This document shows positions 1-7,849 of a stretch of DNA of 55,436 nt, piece after piece. The number at the start of each line of letters is the position of its first letter. Position 1 is the stretch's first letter. The translations under genes were made by a program, and so were the position numbers. The stretch covers positions 1 through 55,436 of the forward strand of contig JAJRTS010000007.1 of assembly GCA_024278175.1 (NCBI GenBank), read 5' to 3'. The notes beneath the pieces were generated by a model that had not been told where the DNA came from, did not search any database, and saw only the letters and a list, made by a program, of their open reading frames with translations. The DNA is from Gemmatimonadales bacterium (GTDB lineage: Bacteria > Gemmatimonadota > Glassbacteria > GWA2-58-10).

Positions 1-224
1 ATCTCCCTATCCGGTAAGGTGTTATACGAAATTGCCAGGTTGGAGCTATTGTGTAAAAGTCAATGATAATATTCCGTAAAACCTCTTTTTAAAAACGTTC
101 GGTGACCAATGATACTGCAAGTTCCTAACCGGACAACGCTGTGTACCAGTCATAATGTTAGGATTTTGGGGCCGGGGTGTCAGGTAGCTCAGGATAAAAA
201 TCACGGCAACGTATCGCCGCTCTG

Positions 225-2510
225 TTACAAGCTTATGAATTCAATTTCCCGGCCATTCCCATGCATTTTCAATTTGAGGTTTGATAAGGCACTATCAGTA
301 CGCTTCTTCAATTTTCCAATTTGTATATTTACCCTGGGATAGATAACTTTTTTTACAATAATCTCTGCTTGTTGCGCCAACCTATCCTCTTCTTCCATCA
401 ATTGCTGCTGCTTTACCTTGAGTTCACTTTGAGTGTTGATAATTTTTTTTAAGCGTTTCAGGGTATCGACATACAGCAACCGGTCCCTCGGTGCTATCTG
501 TTCCAGGCGTTTTTTTAAGTTTTGCACATCAGAGATACCGATACGCAGCGATTTAGAAGCCTGAGCATATTCATTTTCCAAGTATTCCAGAGCCTCCTGA
601 ATTTTTTTCAACTGAATTTCAAGGTCCGGACTTTCTCCGACAATAATCGTGGTCCTTGTGGACATCTCCGAACCGATGGAGTTCGCCTCGATCCCCTTTG
701 TCCCGTAAATTTCACTGCCAAAAATAGAGCCCTTCATCAATGAGGGTGCGAATGGGGAAGGAAGGATGGCTTTGCCTTTCGTGTTGACGATGGAATTGAT
801 GATGTAATCATCTACGATAACATCTCCCCCGGCTTCTATCGTGGCTCCTTGTATATAGTTGGCTATCACATCCCCCTTAGACAGTATCATCGTATCTCTA
901 ACGCCGGCCAGACCGATGATTCCCTTCCTGATCATAATATTGCCATCCGCTTCTAACTGTACTTTCTGGTTTACCATGCCTGCGATGGTAATATTACCCT
1001 TGGCGCAAATCTTAAAGCCGGAAACAACTGATCCCTTGACATTCACATCACCGTTGAAAGAGATATTGCCGGTAGAAAAATTCACATCCGTTTCGATATT
1101 GAGGACGGGCTTGACACCGATAGCAGTGTCGCCGACCATATCGACACTTCCTTCCAGATCCGCATAAAAAAGCATTTTTCCTTTGCCCATTTCAACGCGC
1201 ACATTTTCCAGCGCTTTCAAGACAATATCATCACCCTTTGGCGCCTCGATATCGTTGCCCATCAAATCTCTACCCAGCTTCCCCCTCGTTGGGAAAAATT
1301 TAACCGCGAGCAACTGATTTTTTTGAACAGTTTTTACTTTTCCGATTTCGCGATAATCCATTGTTCCGTTATTCAGGAGTTTCCCGGGCCGGGTGTCCCG
1401 GTCGAAAAAAAGTTCGATACGGGCAGCGCAGCCCTTTTCCGCCGGAATGCCGGCTGCAATTTTAAAAGCGGAAAAATCGGGCTGGTCTTGCTCAATCCGG
1501 TGAGGGATGGCGGTTATCTCTGCTGTGATTGTTCCCTCAACAACTCCAGCAGCGGATAGTTGCTCAGTAATTTCGACAGGGTCCAGTTTTTTCTTCAAAG
1601 AATTCAATAAGGGCAGTTTCAAAAAATATGCTTCTGACTTGTCGGGAGAAATCCATATCGGAGAATGGATCCGGAGCGTGTCGTCTTTGCATTCCAGGTA
1701 TCCGGAGATTTCAGCGCTGTAGATTACATGATCTTCCACACTTTCGGCCCTTACATGATCTCCGGCCTTGAACGGCAGCTTACCCTTTTGGGGTAATATC
1801 GGCTTACCGAGGACATCGTGTCCTATTTTACCACGGCCGGGCTTTGCTATTAGAACTAATAGTTCCCCTTTTTGTACGATCCATGCCGGAAAGGCGTTGT
1901 CCCGGATCCGGTCAACAGAGTCCCGGGAAACGAGTTCCTCCAAGCCCAGGCCGGCAATTGCCTGATAGTTTATTTCGCTCTTATCGGGAAAGGTGCTCTG
2001 GAGAATATTAGACTCTTCATTGACTGGGGGAGTCCCTTTCGCTATTTCAACATCTTCCAGGATATCATAGTTTTCCAGCGCATTTTTGACTGCTTGCTTA
2101 ATGACTTCCTTATCTAAACCGTAAGTGATCTTCGCTTTCCTGACCAGGGAGAGAATATACGGATAAGTAATTTCGGTCCCGTCCGGCTTTTTCGGGTAGA
2201 GAACCTTGATCGAAGCAGACAACTTATCAGCAGAGATCTGGATTTGAGAAGCTCCGTGGACCGGTTTACGGGTGAACTCGATGCGCAAGAACTCTACGAG
2301 ACCTCCATCGACTTCCCGGTTGATGTTATCGATGATCCTGTACTGTAATTCTTTACATTGGAGATCAAGTATTTCACTCGCTTTTTTCAGGCCTTCCGCC
2401 GGTGTCTTTGCTTCAAGCACCAGAAAAACCGGTTCATGACCAGATTGCGGCTCCACCGGTTTTTGTTTGTCTCCTTTATCCGGGTGCTTACCGGTTTTCC
2501 CATCGATCAT
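225..2510 (-). CDS. fapA: FapA-family (DUF342) polymer-like beta-helix protein
   Basis: A protein of about 761 aa of the FapA/DUF342 family, cytoplasmic proteins linked in some bacteria to polar flagellar assembly. The middle is rich in short glycine- and valine-rich strands such as GDVNVKGSVVSG and GNITIAGMV, which fits the family's beta-helix. The C-terminal part (about residues 640-740) is a charged coiled coil. An upstream in-frame TTG at 2534 is possible, but ATG at 2510 has AAAGGA seven bases before it and is preferred. That ATG overlaps the stop of a tiny ORF (ATGA). The gene follows two response regulators, so a link to chemotaxis or motility is reasonable, but no flagellar gene is in view. 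The family call is firm; the role is inferred. Confidence 0.85.
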   Translation of the reverse strand: MIDGKTGKHPDKGDKQKPVEPQSGHEPVFLVLEAKTPAEGLKKASEILDLQCKELQYRIIDNINREVDGGLVEFLRIEFTRKPVHGASQIQISADKLSASIKVLYPKKPDGTEITYPYILSLVRKAKITYGLDKEVIKQAVKNALENYDILEDVEIAKGTPPVNEESNILQSTFPDKSEINYQAIAGLGLEELVSRDSVDRIRDNAFPAWIVQKGELLVLIAKPGRGKIGHDVLGKPILPQKGKLPFKAGDHVRAESVEDHVIYSAEISGYLECKDDTLRIHSPIWISPDKSEAYFLKLPLLNSLKKKLDPVEITEQLSAAGVVEGTITAEITAIPHRIEQDQPDFSAFKIAAGIPAEKGCAARIELFFDRDTRPGKLLNNGTMDYREIGKVKTVQKNQLLAVKFFPTRGKLGRDLMGNDIEAPKGDDIVLKALENVRVEMGKGKMLFYADLEGSVDMVGDTAIGVKPVLNIETDVNFSTGNISFNGDVNVKGSVVSGFKICAKGNITIAGMVNQKVQLEADGNIMIRKGIIGLAGVRDTMILSKGDVIANYIQGATIEAGGDVIVDDYIINSIVNTKGKAILPSPFAPSLMKGSIFGSEIYGTKGIEANSIGSEMSTRTTIIVGESPDLEIQLKKIQEALEYLENEYAQASKSLRIGISDVQNLKKRLEQIAPRDRLLYVDTLKRLKKIINTQSELKVKQQQLMEEEDRLAQQAEIIVKKVIYPRVNIQIGKLKKRTDSALSNLKLKMHGNGREIEFISL

Positions 2511-2614
2511 GCCTGAATCCTTTCGGTCGAACAAAATCCACTCTGATGCATCCCCTTGTGACGTCCAAGCAGGCGAGTTTCAGTATCGGTGATTTTTTGT
2601 TCAGGCTGTCTCAT
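2507..2614 (-). CDS. Small 35-aa ORF coupled to fapA
   Basis: This short frame fills the gap between the response regulator ending at 2632 and fapA. It starts MRQPEQKITD and ends ERIQA. Its stop overlaps the fapA start as ATGA, the usual arrangement for translational coupling, and CAAGG lies about seven bases before its ATG. It has no recognisable domain and no membrane segment. It could be a genuine small protein, a leader peptide that controls fapA translation, or chance. Only its position and the start/stop overlap support it. Confidence 0.35.
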   Translation of the reverse strand: MRQPEQKITDTETRLLGRHKGMHQSGFCSTERIQA

Positions 2615-2631
2615 GAGAATGCCTTGCAAGG

Positions 2632-3660
2632 TTACTGCAGTATTGCATGGATGGTTTTTTCGATGTCTGAAGACGAAGTTGTCACCAGGTAATCGTTAAC
2701 GGCAATGGCGGTCAATGAAGCAAACGAAGCAGCCAGTTTAATATCGGATTCCTGGAAAGACGTCTTTGTCTCGGTATTATCAAGCAGTAACAAGCCGAGG
2801 CAGTTATGCTGTTTCTCAAAAGGGATAAATACTGAATATTCGCCGAGCCGGTTGGCTGCCGAAAGACCGTTATAATATTTCTCATCCTGGTCTTCAGGAA
2901 CAGAGGGCGAGAGGGTGGGACAGCGCTTTAACTCTTTTGAAGCGAGAACGGCTGTCACTTTCCCCTTTCGCGCAATCCCGAATCTCGGTTTCATGGACTT
3001 CCTGTTGGGCGCAAGAACATATGCGGCCAACTTGTGCACCGGGATGAGAGCCATGATTTCATTCAGGATTACCTCCAGAGATTCTTCCAGAGTATGAACC
3101 TCCAGTAAAAACTCCAGAACCTTATCCCGCCCCTGCAGTTCCCTAATCTTCTGTTTCAATATGTTATTCATTTCTTTAATTTTTTTGGTCTTTTTATCGA
3201 CCTTTTTCTCCAGAGTGACGTTCCATTCTTTCAGCTGGCGGTTTTGTTCCTTTACTGTTGTCACCAGCTCATCCTGTTGCTTTTTCATCCGGAAGTACTC
3301 AAGACCTTTTTGGATTTCCAGCTTTAAATTTGCCTCCTCCCAGGGTTTCAAGATAAACTTATAAACATGGCCCTCATTAATTGCTGACATGATAACTTCC
3401 ATGTCAGCATAGCCGGTCAAAATTATGCGCGTGGCGAAAGGGGATATTTCTCTCGCCTGCTCAAGGAATTCAATGCCGTTTAAACCAGGCATTCGATAGT
3501 CAGAAAGAATCAATGAAACATCGTGATCTTTCATCAGCCGCAGCCCTTGCTGGCCGTCCTCGGCAGTGAGGATCTCGTAACCAGTTTCCTCAAAAACTCT
3601 CTTTAACGACTTCAAAATAAATTTTTCATCATCCACGAAAAGCAGTGTGTTCGTGTCCAT
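2632..3660 (-). CDS. RpfG-type receiver with coiled coil and GAF-like domain
   Basis: A response regulator of about 342 aa. An N-terminal receiver (about 1-120) carries the acidic pair in LLFVDDEK, a phosphoacceptor Asp in LSDYRMPG, and the VYKFILKPW lysine motif typical of RpfG-like receivers. A basic coiled coil (about 125-190) follows, then a GAF-like region (about 195-330). No DNA-binding, GGDEF or HD output is visible, so it probably acts through partners. ATG at 3660 with AAGGGG upstream is preferred over in-frame TTG and GTG just before it. It lies 42 bp after a related receiver gene and directly before fapA, in what looks like one operon. Confidence 0.8.
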   Translation of the reverse strand: MDTNTLLFVDDEKFILKSLKRVFEETGYEILTAEDGQQGLRLMKDHDVSLILSDYRMPGLNGIEFLEQAREISPFATRIILTGYADMEVIMSAINEGHVYKFILKPWEEANLKLEIQKGLEYFRMKKQQDELVTTVKEQNRQLKEWNVTLEKKVDKKTKKIKEMNNILKQKIRELQGRDKVLEFLLEVHTLEESLEVILNEIMALIPVHKLAAYVLAPNRKSMKPRFGIARKGKVTAVLASKELKRCPTLSPSVPEDQDEKYYNGLSAANRLGEYSVFIPFEKQHNCLGLLLLDNTETKTSFQESDIKLAASFASLTAIAVNDYLVTTSSSDIEKTIHAILQ

Positions 3661-3702
3661 CACCAACCCCTTGTAACGGTTTCCGTAATCTTGAGCCTCC
3701 TT

Positions 3703-4203
3703 TTAAGAAAGCCGGTAAATGCCGTCCTCCGGCATCCTGGTAATCCCGGGGTGCTTCTTTTCCAGTTCCTGCAAAACCGCATCCCGTTTCTTGAGTTCTT
3801 TTGTCAGATCTTTGTTGTCCTGGAGTAAGTGGTACTGTTCCAAAGCCCTCTTGACCGTGATTTTCAAATCGTAATTATTCCAGGGTTTCAGAATGAACTT
3901 ATAGACACAGCCGTTGTTGATCGCCTTGATTGCCATCTCTAATTCCGCCTGGCCGGTTAGAATAATCCTGATCACGTCCGGGTATTGGGGAAGCGTCTTC
4001 TCGAAAAATTCCAGCCCGCTCATGCCCGGCATCCTATGATCGGAAATAATAAGGTCCACCGGGGCCTGTTCAAGTATCTTCAGCCCTTCCGCGGCATTTT
4101 CCGCAGTCAGTATTATGCAATCTTCGCCCTCAAAAAGCCGCTGCAGGGCGCGCAGCACATTAACCTCGTCATCGATTAATAATATAGTATGTTTCTCAGA
4201 CAT
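3703..4203 (-). CDS. RpfG-type receiver with short coiled-coil tail
   Basis: A 166-aa response regulator. The receiver occupies about 1-120, with IDDE, phosphoacceptor Asp in ISDHRMPG, and VYKFILKPW near its end. The rest is a charged helix (about 125-155) with no output domain. AAGGAG precedes the ATG. It is a close relative of the receiver in the next gene and may share its kinase. The gene lies 73 bp after the end of the large hybrid kinase gene at 4277-7462, which is the obvious candidate partner. Function beyond phosphoacceptance cannot be read from the sequence. Confidence 0.8.
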   Translation of the reverse strand: MSEKHTILLIDDEVNVLRALQRLFEGEDCIILTAENAAEGLKILEQAPVDLIISDHRMPGMSGLEFFEKTLPQYPDVIRIILTGQAELEMAIKAINNGCVYKFILKPWNNYDLKITVKRALEQYHLLQDNKDLTKELKKRDAVLQELEKKHPGITRMPEDGIYRLS

Positions 4204-4276
4204 GGTTCACACCGCTCCTTTCGTTAATAAGTGGTTTTGGGTTAAAGTCTTCCCGGCTTTCACCGCTCACTCCCAA

Positions 4277-7200
4277 TTAAAGCCTCCCCGCCATCACTTT
4301 TTGAATTGCCTGTTTCAATTCCTGCGCGGTTATCGGTTTTCTCAAGAAAGCATCCGCGCCCGCGGCATAAGCCTGTTGTTGCATATCATCATTAACCCTC
4401 CCGGTTATCAAGACTACCTTTCGTTTCCTGTGTTTTGTGCTGTCCTTTATTCTTTTACACATCTCCAGGCCGCTGATTCCGGGCATGGTTATATCCAATA
4501 AAATCAGGTCCGGCTCGTACAGGTTCATCAGATTTCCCGCATCAAAACCGTTTTCAGCGATTGCAACGGAAGAGAATGGATAAAGCTGTGAGACCATCTT
4601 GCTTAATGATTCCCTGACCATCGCATCGTCATCAACAACAATGACTTTCAGTTTTACAACCTCATCGGCTTTTGTTAAGGGAAGCGTGACGGTAAAAGTT
4701 GTGCCAACGCCTTTTTTACTCTCGACCGCAATAATTCCGCGATGTTCACTGATAATATTATACGAGATACTCAATCCCAATCCAGTGCCCTTGCCCGGCT
4801 CTTTGGTGGTAAAGAAAGCATCAAATATTTTCCCAAGCTGGTCCTCCGGGATTCCTTTGCCAGTATCGCTGATCTGGACTTTGATCGAATTCCGTACCTG
4901 AAAGGTTTTGATCTTGATGACACCATGTTGCTCAATGGCTTGCACCGCGTTCACCAGCAGGTTTACAAAAACCTGGGTTAAACGTCCGGGGTTACATTCG
5001 ATTTGAGGGAGGCTGCCGAACTCTTTGACAACCTCAGCTTTGTATTTCAGTTCATTCCAGACCAGACTCAAGGTCTTTTCCAGCACATTATTGATATCGG
5101 CAGATTCAAATTCCGTCTTGTCTGTCCGGGAAAAATCTTTCAAATCCGAGACAATTTTTTTGACCCTTGCGGTGCCATCCAGAGATTCCGCAATCGCGTC
5201 CTTAAGGTTCTCAAGGATGTGGTCCAGTTTGATATTTTGACTCAACTGATTAAACTCGTTGATAAATTCCTCGGGGTCACAATCGTCGTCTTCAACTGCT
5301 GTCTTTAACAGGTCATGAACCTGGTGGATGTATTCCGTCAGCTTTTTGCCATAACGGTTCAATGTGTTCAGGTTACTGTCTATAAATCCGATGGGATTGT
5401 TGATCTCATGTGCAATTCCGGCGGCAAGCTGGCCGATGGAGGCCATCTTTTCAGCCTGGATCAACATCGTCTCCATTCTTTTCTTCTCGGTGATGTCCTT
5501 GAAGATGCCAAAGCTGTATTTGAATTTTCCGTCAGCATCGCGGACCGCGGAGACAATCACATCAGCCCACATCAGACTGCCGTCTTTGAGGTTATAGCGT
5601 TTTTCCAACCGGAAAAAATCCTGTTTCTCATCAACCAGATCCACGATATTTTTCAGGGTGGCTTGCCTGTCTTCCGCTAGCGTCAAATCTAAAAACGTCA
5701 TTCTCTGGAGTTCATCCTCTGAATAGCCGAGCATCCGCCGAAACACGGGATTTGCCTGCAGAATTTTTCCCTTTGAGTCTGACAAGACGATCCCCAACGG
5801 GGCGGACTCATAAATAGCTCTGAATCGTGCCTCGCTGTCGCGCAGTTGTTCTTCGGCCAGTTTACGCTTAGTAATGTCGATTAAAATCCCAACGAATGTC
5901 AGCTGTTTTTCAAGGCGCACTTCGCTCACGTAAAGTTCCAGTGGGAAGATTGTTCCATTTTTCCGCCTTCCGACAACTTCTCGAACAACGTTGAGCGTTC
6001 TACTTTCACTGTCCTTCAAATAACGTTTTAAGTAACTGTCATGTTTACTGCGATAGGGCTCGGGCATCAGCATTTTGACGTTTTTACCCGCCACCTCGTT
6101 CATGGAATAACCGAACATGCGCTCGGATGCTAAATTGAACGACTTGATGATCCCCTGCTCGTCGATTGTAATGATACTTTCCGCGGCGTTGTCCAGGATA
6201 TTTCTTAATCGGGTCGCGCTATCAAGAAGCGCCTCCTGGGTTTTATTGAGATCGGTAATATCCTGAACCGTTCCGAACATCCGAACAGGGGCGCCGGATT
6301 GATCAAAAACAACTTCCGCCTGTGCGTGAATAAAGCGCTCAGCGCCATTAGGCAGAACTATCCGATAATCAACATTGTAAGGTTTGTTCTCATATAAGGC
6401 CTCATTGACCGCCTTTTTGACAGTCTCTCTATCATCGGGATGGACAGAGTTTAAAAACGTCTCGTATGACCCATTGATTTCCTGAGCTTTCAACCCAAAT
6501 ATCCGGTATGCCTCATCCGAGAAGTGCAGTTCATTTTTTAAGATGTTCCACTCCCAATTCCCCAGATGTGCAATTCGCTGCGCCTCTGCAAGACTGTAAA
6601 GGCTTGCACGCAACCTTTCCTGATCCCGCCTGCGCTTGGTGATGTTCCTCGCTATCCCGAATCCGCCAATAAATTTTTTTGCCTTGCATATCGAAGATAT
6701 ACTGATTTCAACATTTAAGGTTTTGCCATCTTTTTTAATCATTTCTACTTCAAAAAAATCACTGGTGCCAGCTTCCTTGTTTGCTCTTTGGAAAAAGTTT
6801 ATCCCCACCTCCCGGCTCCGTGGCGTGAGCAGTTCGGTGAAGCGCTTTCCAATAATCTCCCCGGATGAGTAACCGGTCATTTCCACCCTGCTGTTGACAC
6901 CAGTGATACACCCATCCTGATCCGTGGAGAATATCCAGTCGTTCACATTTTCGCAGAGGCTGTGATATTTTTTCTCCGATTCTTTCAGCTCCAGCATCTT
7001 CTGCTCCAGCTTCTTAACCAGGCGCTGGTTGTAAAGCTTGAACACTTCTTTCTCTTTTTCCAAAACAGGCCTGTCACCTTTTATTTTCCCCTCCTTCACC
7101 TCTCTGATTACGCTCTGGATGATTTTTGTAAACTCAACCGGTTCAACGGGCTTACGAATGAACTTGTTTGCTCCAGCTTTTAGGGCGATCAGTTCATCTT

Positions 7201-7462
7201 TTTCATCCGTATATGTTGCAGTGTAAAAAACGAAGGGGATATCCTTCAGTTTGTTGTCTTTCTTTACTTCCATGCAAAGCCGAAACCCATCCATTTCCGG
7301 CATCAGAATATCGGAGACAATCAGCTTAAAACTCCCTGCCCGGAGTTTTTCAAGGGCTTTCACTCCATTAGAAGCCGATACGACGTCACATTCAATATTT
7401 TTGAGCAAAGTCTCCAACAGATAGAGGGTTTCTTCTTTATCGTCCACGATCAGGACATTCAT
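4277..7462 (-). CDS. Hybrid sensor kinase REC-PAS4-HisKA-HATPase-REC
   Basis: A soluble kinase of 1061 aa. Domains in order: receiver (Asp51 in [10 protein letters not shown]), four PAS domains (about 165-280, 285-405, 415-535, 540-660), HisKA with His685 in GIAHEINNP, HATPase with N box near 834 and GTGLGLS near 892, and a C-terminal receiver (Asp990 in LLDITMPG). There is no transmembrane segment, so it senses inside the cell. The third PAS keeps the FixL-like FG-helix His474 (SKHDSYLKRY) and an Arg near 494, so haem binding is possible. AGGGGG precedes the ATG. The DivK-like receiver ends 12 bp upstream. Architecture is certain; ligand and targets are unknown. Confidence 0.92.
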   Translation of the reverse strand: MNVLIVDDKEETLYLLETLLKNIECDVVSASNGVKALEKLRAGSFKLIVSDILMPEMDGFRLCMEVKKDNKLKDIPFVFYTATYTDEKDELIALKAGANKFIRKPVEPVEFTKIIQSVIREVKEGKIKGDRPVLEKEKEVFKLYNQRLVKKLEQKMLELKESEKKYHSLCENVNDWIFSTDQDGCITGVNSRVEMTGYSSGEIIGKRFTELLTPRSREVGINFFQRANKEAGTSDFFEVEMIKKDGKTLNVEISISSICKAKKFIGGFGIARNITKRRRDQERLRASLYSLAEAQRIAHLGNWEWNILKNELHFSDEAYRIFGLKAQEINGSYETFLNSVHPDDRETVKKAVNEALYENKPYNVDYRIVLPNGAERFIHAQAEVVFDQSGAPVRMFGTVQDITDLNKTQEALLDSATRLRNILDNAAESIITIDEQGIIKSFNLASERMFGYSMNEVAGKNVKMLMPEPYRSKHDSYLKRYLKDSESRTLNVVREVVGRRKNGTIFPLELYVSEVRLEKQLTFVGILIDITKRKLAEEQLRDSEARFRAIYESAPLGIVLSDSKGKILQANPVFRRMLGYSEDELQRMTFLDLTLAEDRQATLKNIVDLVDEKQDFFRLEKRYNLKDGSLMWADVIVSAVRDADGKFKYSFGIFKDITEKKRMETMLIQAEKMASIGQLAAGIAHEINNPIGFIDSNLNTLNRYGKKLTEYIHQVHDLLKTAVEDDDCDPEEFINEFNQLSQNIKLDHILENLKDAIAESLDGTARVKKIVSDLKDFSRTDKTEFESADINNVLEKTLSLVWNELKYKAEVVKEFGSLPQIECNPGRLTQVFVNLLVNAVQAIEQHGVIKIKTFQVRNSIKVQISDTGKGIPEDQLGKIFDAFFTTKEPGKGTGLGLSISYNIISEHRGIIAVESKKGVGTTFTVTLPLTKADEVVKLKVIVVDDDAMVRESLSKMVSQLYPFSSVAIAENGFDAGNLMNLYEPDLILLDITMPGISGLEMCKRIKDSTKHRKRKVVLITGRVNDDMQQQAYAAGADAFLRKPITAQELKQAIQKVMAGRL

Positions 7463-7474
7463 TTTTCCCCCTTA

Positions 7475-7849
7475 TTATTTTCCACCTGCTGTCAAATACT
7501 TTTTAATTTCTGCTATAAATATATCAGGATTGATAGGTTTTTCAAGATAACCGTCACAGCCGGCATCCAGTGCTTTCTTTCTATCGCCTGCCATCGCATA
7601 GGAAGTAAGAGCTATTATTATTATGTCCTTGGTTTCCTCCTTTGATTTAAGCCTTCTTGTTGCTTCCAAACCGTCAATTCCCGGGAGCTGAATATCCATT
7701 AATATTAAATCCGGCTTCTTCCTGGTTGCCAATTCCACACCTGCAAGACCGTCGCTCGCCTCGATGAAATCGAATCCGTTCGTCTGGAGTAAGAACTTCA
7801 TCAGGTATAGATTGTTTTTTTTGTCCTCAATCACCAACACCGTTGGCAT
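7475..7849 (-). CDS. DivK-like stand-alone receiver
   Basis: A 124-aa single-domain receiver with the phosphoacceptor in LILMDIQLPG, the switch Thr in IIALTSYAM, and conserved Lys in YLEKPINPD. The DivK/CheY-like form suggests it relays phosphate or regulates a partner kinase. The ATG lies inside the 3' end of the upstream GAF/PAS kinase gene (23-bp overlap), with AGAGGAT upstream, so the two are translationally linked and probably a cognate pair. The large hybrid kinase follows after 12 bp. Confidence 0.88.
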   Translation of the reverse strand: MPTVLVIEDKKNNLYLMKFLLQTNGFDFIEASDGLAGVELATRKKPDLILMDIQLPGIDGLEATRRLKSKEETKDIIIIALTSYAMAGDRKKALDAGCDGYLEKPINPDIFIAEIKKYLTAGGK

